DNA from: Batillaria attramentaria
Taxonomy: Eukaryota > Mollusca > Gastropoda > Batillariidae
Assembly (NCBI GenBank): GCA_018292915.2
Contig: JACVVK020000169.1
Span: 855,001-919,000, forward strand
Direction: 5' to 3'
DNA: 64,000 bases
Shown here: one piece after another, positions 12,601-24,572 of the stretch
Layout of the letters: each line of letters starts with the position of its first letter
Numbering within the stretch: the first letter of the stretch is position 1
Notes under the pieces: generated by a model
What the model was told of the DNA's origin: nothing
The model's database searches: none
What the model saw: the letters and a program-made list of their open reading frames with translations, nothing else
Program-made: the position numbers and the translations under genes

Positions 12601-15600
12601 TCCGGCCAGTATGCCATTCTCCCCACGCCTGAGTTTATCATCACGCTTTCTTTCGCGTTCACAGTTCGGTGGGATGAGGTTTGTGGATTGCTTTTGTCAG
12701 ACTGGTGGTAAACACGTTTGTTTGCACTAGTGTCCATCTCTGCTGCGTGATACTGATAATAACCATCCAAATTTCAAAGGGTTTACCGGTATTTGAAATG
12801 GACTGTTTTCATCACTTTACCATGATGTACATCTATAGTACCTCAAGATATAACTTCTGTTAGGGCACAGAATGTATTTTTCAAGCTGTGACTGTTTCTG
12901 CATGAGCATTATGATTTACCCCTTTTGTACTAGAGAAGCAAAATTGTGTGCGTACTTACATGACTGAGGTTTCTTTATTTCAGAATGGCAGGAGGGGCAT
13001 CATCACCACAGCCAGATAACTGGTTTGATGTGAGTACAAGTTTTCATTGTGACATTGCAGTGCTCATGGATCGAGTGACTTGTGCACTGCAGCAAACAAT
13101 GAACACATCAAAAGTCAGCATATCACTGCCTTCGTATATTTGGCTTTGCACACCATGATGCAGAGAGCGGAAAAAAGCTTTGTTTGAATTTTTATCTTGT
13201 CTATATCTTGAAGACATTGTATTCAGATTTGATTACTGGGCAGTGAATGCTGTGCTTCTTGTGTTCATTGGTGGGGAACCCAAGTGAGACACTGCAGAGT
13301 TTGTGGTGTTTTGCACCTATGGGGTCTGCTTTTCGTTTTTTCAATTTGCCTCCCAAGGTTTTCTAAAAGGGGGTTGCATTTAAGTGGACATTGCTTCTGA
13401 AAAGTAAAACAGTAGAGGGGAGTTTTCTTTTCTGTGATGGTGTAGACCTTTCTGTCGATCATATCCATACTGCTTTTTTTTCTTTTTTAGACCACTGTGA
13501 TCTTTCGCCCATTCTACACATTGACATTTGTCAGAATTTAGCGTTGGTTTCCGGTATACCAAACACTGTAACAGTAGTTTGCTTTAAGGTGTAATCTACA
13601 ATGATGTTACTGAATTAGTGAAGTGTGGCGTTAGTGTTTTAATTAAGCATTTTGCATGATTTGTATCATGAAGTCCTGATGTGCATGAATGTACACAATG
13701 AATGATTGTACACAATTACTATGTAACCATTAACCTGTTTCGACGTGAACATTGTAGTCCCTGTTGTGTAGATAAAGTATAATGCATAATGCATGCAAAC
13801 AATTTTGTGTTGCAAATGTTTCTGTTCCCTTGCATGAACAGTATTCTTACATCTGTGTTGAAATGTAATAGTAAAACGTGTATTGGATAGATGTATACAG
13901 TATTGTTTCAGTGACAGGCATAAGAGCAGTTTTATCAGAGAGAGAAGGGTAGAAATTACAAAGATAGGGTGGTTTCGATCAGGGCCGGTGGGGCATTTTT
14001 TTTTTTTTTTCTCATGCTGGAATGTGGTGGATTTGTTGGATTCCAACCTCCAGTGTGACATCCACATATGACAGGCTCCTTTACACTTTCATGTCTTGGT
14101 CCCTCATACCTACAGCCTCTCCGCAAGGGAAAGTCAGAAATGGCACGTGCCATGGACGAGACACGCAGGCGCCTTGCAGATGTGAGTTTCCCTCCCAGGT
14201 CCTTCTCCCCCTCCTCTTCACCATGCCCCCCCTCCACACTGTCCCCCCTACTCCACACAACACCTGCCAGTGTAGCGCATATTTCTTGTACACCCTACAC
14301 AACCAGCTGTGGTCTCTGAGACTGTATTTTGCATGTTACCTTTTCAGTGTACCTGTACATAGTTTCTGTTCGCAGAACTTCTGACATGTTCATTCTCATT
14401 GTGTTGAAATTTCACTGGATTAGCTGGGGTTGTAAAACTATACAGGCTGGGGAATTTTCAGTCATTTGGCACTTTTCAGTCAAATTTCCTATTCTTTCAG
14501 CCCAAAAATGTAAGTTTCGGCCAAAGAAGAGGCAGGGGAAAAGATTGCACACAGTCATGTGTGGATACGTGTAATGCAATATGGCATTCAGGTTTGAAGA
14601 CTCGCACGTCAGTACTAAGGCAGTAGTTTACTTTTGGGTGCCAGGAGAGGCTACTAAATATCATTTAAAATGCTAAAATTTGTTTTCTTAAGTGGGCCAT
14701 TGCCTCCATAGTCTCCCAGCAGGGCGTTTCCTCAACACCCTGATCTAGGTTTCAGTCTTTTTCCCCTCCACAATTCCCTAGCCTGTGTATAACTACTAAC
14801 AACATCAGCACATTGTTTGAAATGTCACGAGTAAATGTATGAAACTGCGGTAAATCACACGCAAGCTTAATGCAGTCTTCACAGCAGAGGTTATGGAGTG
14901 TACAATTCAGTAGGAAAACATACTAATATTTCTGCATGTGATCTAGTACTTGTTTGTCTGTCAGTGTCTGCTTTGTCTTTCAGCAGCATGCGTGCATCTT
15001 TGCTGTAACTCTGGAATTAAACAGTTTCCGTATAACTGTGTTTCCCTTTTCTTCCAAGCTGAGGAACATGCTTTTGATATGCTGGTTGAATTTGCATGTT
15101 TCATTGTTTTGTGTTTTTCTCGAGGTACATATTTGTTTTAACAGTGTGTATCCTTTATTTTATTCCACAACCCAACTGTCACCAACACAAAAGAACAAAA
15201 AAAGAAAATGGTATCTTCACATAATGTATTACTAATTCTAGTGTCCACCCACACTACATGTTCCACTTCCTTGTGCTGAACACTTAAAGTGGCGTTCACT
15301 TTTGTATATAGTTCGTTGTACAGCTAACCAGATTTAGCCTGTGTATTTTATATCTTTTCTTCTGCCATTGGGAGATAGAGCAGATATATTCGTACATAAC
15401 GCTCAGCCCAAAAACTCTACCTCAAACTTAAGATAGCCTGCATGCTGGCCCTAACCATGCTGTGCACCACTGAGCATGTGACTTTTCGGGCTGAACTGTT
15501 GACTGAGATAGAGCTAGATGCCTTACAGCAGGGGCATTGCTCGTGTGTGGTGCAGCTGCTTTGGGTATAGAAATGTTGATCCCCAAGCTGCGTGGCTTTT

Positions 15601-18600
15601 TCATTATGTTAGGGCATGTAGCACCGCAGTGTGTTTAGGGTAGGTGCTGATCATCAGCCTGTGCTTGTGTTTGATGCTAACGATTTGCACTGTGTACATT
15701 AGCAGTTACAGATAAACAGATCAGATAACAGCACTCATACACACATACACTGTCGCTGACAAAAACTGTGCCTGATGATAATCCGTAGGGTTTGAGAGAA
15801 CAAAAAATCACTTTACTGTCATATGCTGACTTCATATTTTTAGGTGTTTTTGTTGTTGTTGTTGTTGTTGTTTTGTTTGTTTGTTTTTTTGGGGGAGGGG
15901 GGATTTATTATGTACGTGTATTTTGGTATTCATTGTGTTCAGTTACTTGATGAGATAAGTCAAATGAAGGTACTTCTACAAGTACAAATCAAACATTTTA
16001 TGCTCTCTTCAGTATTGCCGAGTATTTGTACTGCATGTCTGTAAGCCCGCGGTTCTCTTATTTCACCCAGTAATGGCGCTCACGCTGAGACAAGCTAGGT
16101 GTAGAAAGCAGCTCATGTGCATCTGTGCATGCAGTAAGGCAGCATGTTCATTGAATAAGAGCTATCATATATCATTTATCAGCCAGATTCACTGACTCAG
16201 GCCAGGTTTTATTGTTGCAAGGGCTTTACCCTAGCAGTTCATATTGATCAGGATAGATTCGCTGTGCAGCATGACTGATGTAGATTAGGGGAAATAATTT
16301 TAGTCAAGTACCAGTATTGTGTTGATTTTGAAGCGTACTGGTGTATCCTGTAAGTATTGCGGGTGATACACACTGATCTTAGATTCATGGAAACAGATTA
16401 TCCATCAGCAGAAAGCCTTTATGTGATTTACTGATTGTATAGACCAGTGATAATATGGACCTGTTGCATCTGATGTGCTGAAATGTTTGACCGTTTACCT
16501 CATTGTATTTCAATTTCACATATTTCAGAATCACATGTTCACAGTCGGTAAACGCTACTGGTCTACATGGTTTTCTCTTCCTGAGACCAGGATAATGTAA
16601 TCATGCGTCCCTTAAAACTCGCACTTTCTCCTCAGGTTTGTATTTTTCTGTGCCATTGCTTTCAGATGAACTGGCGTACTGGGGGACTGATACAAGAGTC
16701 TCCTGAGAAAGAAGACCCTCCCTCGCCACCAACAAAACTAGACAACAAGGTCAGTCTTGGTGTAATATCTTACTGTAAACAGACAAAAATAACGTCCCAT
16801 TAACACTGAAGAAATATCTTACTGTTAACTGAAAAAAAATGATGTCTCATTAACACTGTAAAGCATGATATTAAAAACTGGGGGGGGGGGGGGGTGTTGA
16901 TGTGTGTGTTTATTCCTCTAGTTTACTCAATACAGCTTGTGTTACGTGATGTCTCATTATCTGTGCAGGAACCCAGTTACCCACCAGCAAGGGTTACTCA
17001 GAATGCTCAAGGATCACCAGGTGAGAATTGATACATGCATCCACTGTTATATTGACACATGACGACACTCATGGATATCATCATGGCCGTAGAAATGTCT
17101 TAGAGGATGTTATACAGCTGCGTTTGACATTGTCAATGTAAAAGAGATACACTATACTGTATACTGCACTGCAGAAGGCATTTGGCATTATCTTCTGCTC
17201 TTCTGCATGAAGTAATGCGAATCATGAACATATGCAAAAGAACCCAGCACTTCTCTTTCTGTTTCACTGCATGGGATCATTATTTATTTGGTTATGAGAA
17301 ATCATACGACCACCGCCTCTTCAGCCACATATGGATGCACCAAGTTATAAGCAAGTCCTTTCTTTATGCCTGCCTGGTACTATGTATATATATATATATT
17401 CTACAGCATGCATTGCCTGAGGTTCTAGACATTTATATTTAGTTTCATCTCATATTATGATTATTTTGCAAGAGCATTGATGTTCATTTGCTGTAGATTC
17501 AAACTGGTAACTACATACACATACTCTAGAGCCAACAACACAGTTTGACATCAGGAATTTCATAATGTCCTTACACTTCACACACATTCTTTGTTGATGG
17601 ACATTATCTTCGTAAAATATTTGTCAAATGGTTTTATAGTTACAGTTGTTAGTCTGCACACAGGATTGAAGTCCTGTGGCCACTGCTTTTCTGTGTCTTT
17701 CACAATTACCCAGTGAGCTATGTTGAGTTGGAACAGGTATTTTTCAAAGGCCACAGAGATTTACCCTGTCAGATGTCATTTATGTATCAGGTGCAGTTCT
17801 AAACTGCACTACTTTTTCATTGTAACAATCCTCAGTTCTTTTCACATTTGACATTTTTCTGCCAGGCGTGACTAGCTCACCATCACCAAGAACTCTGCGC
17901 CGTTTCTGGGCTGATTTTACCCTCCCTCACCAGGCAATCAAAGAGGAGAATCCCCTTCCCAGAATCCCAGTGCCTCAGTCCTTGCATCACTTAAAAGGAG
18001 ATAAAGGTGGCACAACAAACGGAAGTAAGATCCCATTGCCGTCTGCCCCAACGGCAAGACAGGCGACGTGTAGTGCGGAATTGCTGCCCCAGTCCCCAAC
18101 ATGGTCTGATTGTGGAGTCAGGCCCAGGCCACCCATGTCACCTGATTTGAGAAGTGCTCAGGCGCATAGGCTGGCGCAGTTATCACACGACATGAAGCCT
18201 GTTGGGCTCACAACCCCACCCCCAGCTTCCACCCCCCCACAGTCCCCTCGGCTGTGTAGGTCACGTATTACCTCTCGACCCCCACGGTCTCCACTGTCTC
18301 CTGATCTTAGGTCGCCCCAGTCCCCAAGATCTCCACACTCACCCGTGTCCCCAAAGCCTCCACCAGGCCCATCTTCCCCAAGACCACCTAGGTCTCCACA
18401 TACATCCAGAACCACCAGAGCCCCTCATTCTTCAGACGCCAATGCACCAAATTCTCCCAAACCCCCAAGGTCTCCTCTGTCCTTGAGATCATCTCGCGCT
18501 GTCAGTCATTCCCCTGACCCGAAGTCGGCAAGAAGCCCAGTTCCACCGAAAAAGCCGCCTAGAAGCCTGCCACCTCTCAAAACAGGGATAGCTTCAAGTC

Positions 18601-21600
18601 GTAGCTGTCCCCAGTCTCCCAGTAGCAGTGCTCCACCTTCCCCGACTCCAGATGGAAGTAGAGGAGTAGAGGCATCCCGCCAGCCCCCGAAGAAGCCCCC
18701 TCGTTTATCCCTGTCCTTGAGGGCACGAAGTAGCAGTCCTCAGTCCTCGGGTCGCAGCCACCCGACCTCCCCGAGTCCCCCACCCCACCCGGACAGAAGC
18801 AGGGGTCGTGAGTCTGTTCGCTCATGCTGCCGCTCACAGTTGGCCCAGGCAAAAGGGCAGACCTCCGAAGTGGCCACAGCTGCAGCCGGTAAAGCTGTGT
18901 TGCTTGGTAACCGCATGCTGCCGCCGTGTGGACCGCAGATACATTGTCCCACTTCTCTCTTCGTGCCAGTTCTACATTGTCCTCCTTTCTCAGTGTTTTC
19001 ACTGCATACTGGTAGCTGGAGTGCCTGTCAGATGTGGTGTTTAACCACAGACTTGCCACTGGCTGATGCTGGTTAGAGTGACTAATCTTCCTCTTGTAAC
19101 TGTCCGTTCCAGCTTTTGTGCTGTCAGCTAATCCACAAGTTTTGGCGTATGGTTTTGACTATGAGAGAAAGAGAGCTGTGAACTCTCAGTGCAAGGCTTC
19201 TGTTTTATTGCCTGTTGGAATGCCTTAGTGCAGAAGTGTTGGTGAAGCCTTGTGCTGTGTTGTTTTTACACAGTAAATCATTATTCCAGAATCTTTGGTT
19301 GAAAGGTGGGGAGGGGATCCATTAAAATTACATGTGTATTCATTTGTGGGGATTTCAAATGCTCCCATGTGGAATCCATGTACAGATGTTCCGTTCGTTT
19401 GACTGCGCTAACTCTGCATGAATATACATATGCATCGTTTCAGCATACATGTGTGTTACTCATTTAATGGCATGGTCATTGGTGTACATGTTTCTTTGGA
19501 TCTTGCAGACAACAAGCATACTGTCCCCCACAGTTGTAATCACAAATCATTGTTACTCCTCCTCATAACCATCTGTTTTTCAGTGTATTCATATCTAGCC
19601 GCCGCGCATTCCCCCCGTCAACACCCCACTCCCCAAATTACCATTTGAAAATAAGTTCTGTATCCAGATTATGGTCAGCTTGAATATTCATACAAAATTT
19701 ACTAAACAAAGATTGACATTTTAACTCTCCTTTGGCATGTTTTGATTATCATCATATCCCGCTTTAGCATGTACAGCATTATACTTCTTTCTTGCTTGAA
19801 TTTTATAGTTGTCAATGTCGGGAATGCTGTTAGGATAGAAGTGTGGAACTGTTGGCATTTCTAAATGGAAAACGCAAACGTCTGCAGACTGAGAACGCAG
19901 ATTATGCTTAGTTTGATCATCTGCATGTTTCAGTTGGCATTTCTGTGTGTCTTTAGCCCATGTTTATCTCAGGTTAGAGTTATCTATGACACTTGTCCAT
20001 GCGAGTCCAGTACAGTTGTTTTGTTTTTAAAGAACACTTGGTTTTTGATTCCTTCTAGCATCTCTGAGTGAAGAGCATCTTTTGTAAGAGAATCTTGACC
20101 GCTTGGGTTCATATTTTTTCAGAATCACATTTTCACATTTGTTAGTGTATTCCATGGATCAAATTCAGAAGCACTTTCAACTTTTTTTTAAATCCAGTAT
20201 ATCCATTTAATATCTAGTTTCACTGTGATCTGTCTCATTTCAGGCATTCACAAGGACAGAGACAAGTCACCTGTTCCACCCTCTCCCACCCGCCGTGTTC
20301 CTGCTTCGTCAACACACACAACGCCAGCCTCCCCAACACATGGCAGTAGTTCCCTCACTGCCAGAGAAAGGCGTCGCAGCTCAAGTAGCAGCCGACAGGG
20401 GGAGGTTAACGGTACTGGGAATGGGACAGCACCACCTGTGCGGCAGGCTCCGTCTTATTTCCGCACAACCAAGTCATCACGATTAAAGTCAGCATCAGCT
20501 GGGAACCTCATCAAGCAAGCAGAGACACAGTCCAGATCCAATGAAACCAAAGTGGAGAGCGGGGCAAAGAAACGCCTGGGTAAGGGTCGGCTGTCGTCAT
20601 CTCGTCTTGCCATGTACGCGTCAACACCCAACTTGGCAGGCTTCCAGGAGAATGATGAAGAAACAGAGACAGAACAGACACCTGCTGCTCCTGCGTCAAA
20701 CCTGCGTGCTCTAGCTGACCTGTCGCTTAGTGTGCCGGACATCAACTGCTTGGATGATCCAACTTCCACAGACAGCTCATCCTCGTCGGGTCACGTCCCA
20801 GGAGACAGAAAGAGGTCTGTACAGAAAGTGTCTACTGCACGCTCTCCTGGCAGACTTTCATTGCCACCGAGCAATCTGTTGACTACAGAGCTGCACCTTG
20901 CTGGTGACGATCAAGGCAGTGGTTTGTCACTTGACAACAAAGACAGTCATCTCATGCCTCCACCAGCCACTACAAACTTACCACCCCGTGTCACACAAAG
21001 CAGTTTATTGCGGCGTGCAGCACAGGTACGTAAGCGATCCACGTCGGAGTTGACGCTAGAACAGGCCAAGAGCATTCTGCTCGGGAACTCAGGTATCCTT
21101 GGGGCCAATCATACTAGTCCTGATGATGAGTCCCCAACCTCTAGCCCGCCAGGTCAAAGTAAACTGACAGACTCAACAAGCTCAGAATCCTCACAGCGAA
21201 CTCTGTCATCAGCTTCCTCTGCCACAGTGCGGCCTGTGTCATCCAGAACTCGCTCGGCATCATCACACACTAATTCCACATCCTCAGCTGTGTTCGAACC
21301 AGATACTGTCAGTGGTGGTGACTACCCTGACTCTGTGTACACCCCGGCCAGCACTTTGGCAGTGGCGGAAGAAATAGAGCGAACAGCAACTCAGCTGCGT
21401 AGGGAGCGAGAAAGGGCAGCTGCTGCAGCATTAGGAGCAAGTCGTTATGACCCACCAGAGCGTGACACTTCCTCCAGGCCAAAGACTCCTGTGCGTACCG
21501 GTGATGTGACATCAGTGACTAGCGGTTCCGGTGTGGTGCATTTGACACTGAAGGATGGCAAGGGGAAGAGCGTGTCACCTCCAGACTCTGCCAACCATTC

Positions 21601-23280
21601 AGACGAAGCACCTGAAGTTTCAGTACGTGACCGCATTGCACAGTACAGCAAAACAGCACCAAGTCGTGGGTCCCTGGACAGTGGGCGAAGCCAGAGTCCT
21701 CTCGGGATGTCCCCGCGAAGTGTGCGTGTATCCGTGTCATCCCCTGCCCCACCTGATCCGCGGGCCTCTCCACGCAGCCAGTCAGACACAGGCCTTGGCT
21801 CTGACACAGACACTGACTCAGATCTGAGGCAGTCCCACAGAGCAAGGCTGAATGACACGGGGTCATCAGGTGCCTCTCCACTTCGGCCTGATCGCAGCCG
21901 GCTTTCTCTCCACCTGCAGACAACATCAACAGCATCACCGGGAGTGTCGTCCGTAACTGTGGCGTCCTCCGGCAACCAGGGTAGGTTTTGTTTGTATATC
22001 TTATAGTACAGCCACTGGTGTGACTCTGTATCTACTGACCACGTTGCACAAGCTTAAGATGAAAGAGGTGATTAGCGCAAAGGAAGTCTAAGCATTTCCC
22101 CCCTTTGTGCAAAAACCAAGGCCCAAAATTATCTACATGTACTTTTCAATGCCACTTTCAGAAATACAAATCACTGTTTAAGTATTTTCTGCTGAAGAAG
22201 GTCTGCATGTGAAGTGGACCAGTACTGATCAGACTGTAGTACAGAAGTAGCTTTTGTCCTTAGATGGCTGGCAGTGGAAAAGTATAGAAGTAGGCAAAGC
22301 TTTAATGGCAAAGTACATGTACATGAAGTAGGGTTTTTTCCCCCTTGACCAATCCCAGGCCTGGAAAAACAGAAAACTGGGGTCGTGCTGTTTTGCATTT
22401 TGCAGTAGAAAAAGCATGGGTTTGGTCAAAACGTGTATTGCACACAAAAAAAATGTGCACACATCATACAGAAGGTTCTACTTTTCATAGCGTATGAAGG
22501 AAGTGCCACAAAAAGTTGTCACTCGACTGGCTGGTGACCAGTGTAATCAAACTTGCGCAACACAGCGCTGACTGTGCTCCGGTGGTGGGATTAGCCCAGC
22601 ATTAGGGAGGCTGACATAGCCGTTTCTGAAAATACATCCAAAAAGGCAATATATGCGTAAAAAAATTGCAAAAAAAACGTGGCCTGTGTGAAAACCTACT
22701 TTGGACCATAAAGTTGGTAGCTTTGACTTTTGAGGGTATTTTTCCCCTCTATATTTTCTACATTTTATATTGTTTTCAGAACTAATGCAGACATGTACCA
22801 GTGTCCTGGCTGATCTGAGGATGGCAACACAGAGGGCAAAAGACCTGCACTCTCAGGTAACATTTGCTATGAAGTCTGATGTGAATAAGCAGAGAATGTT
22901 TCCAATTGTGGGCAACACATCTTGCTTCAGTTAACCAATATTCTTTGCCATCAATAAACTTGTCTTATGCTTTTCTGCCAATACAGATCCAAAGCAGTGG
23001 CACCACTGTGGAGAGCCGGCAGCAGATGATGTCAATGATGTCAGAGACTTTCCATGAAACTCACCTCACGTTGGCACAGCTGGCATTACAGTCCCCTGTA
23101 TCAGACAACCCCAAGCCTCCAAGCTGCCCCCTGGTGGGGGAAGGTGCTGGCACAGTGGACACTGCTGTGATGGACAAAGCACGTGATATGCTGCAGCCTT
23201 TTGTGTCCTACTTGTCTCGAGAACTGTCTGACGAACTGATCAAGCTAATCCGAGACAGATTAGAGGGTAATCCACAGTAA
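5814..23280 (+). CDS. Ser/Pro-rich scaffold-like protein, tentatively MAPKBP1/WDR62-type C-terminal half (14 exons)
   Basis: Exons, all with GT-AG borders and matching phases: 5814-6563, 9054-9176, 11091-11302, 11688-11773, 11978-12114, 12497-12678, 12984-13029, 14116-14181, 16666-16749, 16969-17020, 17866-18807 (or -18888), 20244-21980, 22780-22856, 22987-23280. They join into about 1595 codons ending in TAA. The product is mostly disordered, rich in Ser, Pro and SP/TP sites. It has an acidic patch (IDDDDETNVDDDED) in exon 2, an RWGSR motif and an acidic block in exon 3, and a helical C-terminus beginning ELMQTCTSVLADL. The order of acidic patch, RWGS motif, Ser/Pro-rich middle and helical end resembles the part of MAPKBP1/WDR62 after the WD40 repeats, which in that family are JNK-pathway and spindle-pole scaffolds. 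No WD40 exon is in the window. The gene is well supported; the family is a guess. Confidence 0.72.
6603..6633. repeat. (CT)n microsatellite in intron 1
   Basis: A CT dinucleotide run about 40 bases after the exon 1 donor. Confidence 0.95.
14443..14512 (+). repeat. Dispersed repeat, three copies in window
   Basis: This intronic stretch of about 70 bases matches, in reverse orientation, 38230-38292 and 49738-49798 downstream of the two ABHD12 copies. The shared part runs from CAGGCTGGGGAATTTTCAGT to a TTTCAGCC end. The other two copies are related through the tandem duplication; this one is independent. The element class is unknown. Confidence 0.7.
17866..18807 (+). CDS. Pro/Ser-rich exon with two possible donors
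   Basis: Exon 11 of the scaffold-like gene. It encodes about 314 residues dominated by SP, PRSP and PKKPPR motifs, that is, proline-directed kinase sites and SH3-type ligands. Two donors keep the frame: GTGAGT after 18807 and GTAAAG after 18888. Both leave one base that joins the GC starting exon 12. The first is the better consensus; using the second would add 27 residues. Confidence 0.75.
20244..21980 (+). CDS. Large Ser-rich exon of the scaffold-like gene
   Basis: Exon 12, about 579 residues. It starts with phase-completing GC after a TTTCAG acceptor and ends in G before GTAGGT. It is Ser/Thr-rich with Arg clusters, for example SLLRRAAQVRKRSTSELTLE, and has a charged stretch predicted helical around ATQLRRERERAAAAALG. 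Many SP and SxxS sites suggest heavy phosphorylation. No catalytic motif was seen. Confidence 0.85.
22780..23280 (+). CDS. Helical C-terminal domain (two exons)
   Basis: Exons 22780-22856 and 22987-23280 encode the last 122 residues. The sequence reads as amphipathic helices: one around SVLADLRMATQRAKDLHSQ, one rich in Met around QQMMSMMSETFHETH, and a last one around YLSRELSDELIKLIRDRL. It is less Ser/Pro-rich than the rest and looks like a folded or oligomerising tail. The stop is TAA at 23278-23280. Confidence 0.85.
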
Positions 23281-24530
23281 AGAGTACCGCATATTCTCCA
23301 TGGAAACAATGAACTTGTTCGTGTGACCAGTTTGGAACATTGAGGATATGTAGCCACAGTTGACAGTTTGAGCAAGTTTAAACATGGAGAAAATTTCTTG
23401 GGAAGTTTGTCTGGTGCCTGTACTGGTTGTACTTATTGCTTTGCATATTAAAGCGGCTTTCCTCTGGTCAATAGTGATTAAATAACAACAGTGAGGCAGA
23501 TGTCTTTCTTACCGTCAGAACTGAGACTGCTGACAAGAGAGTTCATTCGCACTACCTGAGAGATTTCCTGTAAAACTTGACATTCAAATGTTTCGCGCCA
23601 GACCTTTTGAATGTCAAGCAAGCATACAGTGCATGCTTTGTGTGTTGTGCTAACAGTGGAGCCATCCTGTGACATGTGAATAGACAATGGTTTTTGCTTG
23701 CATTGGAGAAGCTGATCTCTTGTCTGCTTCAGTTGTGTGTACGTTGGTTGTTTGGCCCTGAGTCCTTTTTATCAGGGCTTGAAATGGTTGTGCTCTTGCG
23801 TCTGCTGCTGGAAATCTACATGAATGCCTTTTAAGTACATTTGTAGTGTTGTGAAGAAGACAAAGTTTCTTCTACGGTTGATTTGACTGACTGCATCAGA
23901 TCTGCAGCCCGGTCGCCATGAAGAATCCCACGATCTTCTCCAGGTCATGACAGCCACCCCAAAGCTGCATCTGTAGCTATGCACCCCCTGGCCAGGTTTG
24001 ACATCGTAGAGCATCATGGGCTCTGGGGTCTGGGATCCAGTGCCACATGAACATTTGTAGATAAAGTTTGAAGTCTGCAGATTTGCAGGGCTGTCAAGTT
24101 AAAAGAAACAAAACTAGACCACAAAGTTATCTTTGATACATTGTATATTGTACTTAGACTGTTACCTGTGAATGACGGCAGTTACTGTTTCCTTTGAAGG
24201 ACAGTACGGGAAATATCTTTGTTTTGGTGATTTCGACTCAGCATGGTGCTTAGGTCATTTGGGTTTGTGTTTATGTTGTTGACGGACATTGAAGTTCATA
24301 CTGATGCTTTTGATGATCACTGATTGTTGGAACTGGGTAAAACCCAGTAGCTGAATGTCAAAAGACACACTTTCACTGCTGATATGATTTTGTTATGACT
24401 CTGTTGTTAAGTCTCCCTTAAAAAGGGCATGAAAAGGGTAGATGGTTTCTGGTGAGGTGAACAAATTTTGAAGTCAGCTGACATAATTTGACATGTAAGG
24501 AGCATCTTATTTGTGTTTCAGTTTACAGTG

Positions 24531-24531
<1 letters not shown>

Positions 24532-24566
<35 letters not shown>
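24532..24566. repeat. (TG)n microsatellite
   Basis: A pure TG run continuing into an imperfect GTGC/GTGTATG tail, about 200 bases left of the duplication boundary. Confidence 0.95.

Positions 24567-24572
<6 letters not shown>

Noticed and set aside
18577..19059. Minus-strand open frame of 160 codons
   Set aside because: Antisense shadow of the Pro/Ser-rich exon 17866-18807; codon constraint on the plus strand keeps it open.
18889..19076. Extension of exon 11 to the TAG at 19074
   Set aside because: The reading loses the Ser/Pro character after 18888 and two good donors precede it; only a retained-intron isoform would use it.
21445..21975. Minus-strand open frames of 139 and 176 codons
   Set aside because: Antisense shadow of the large exon 20244-21980.
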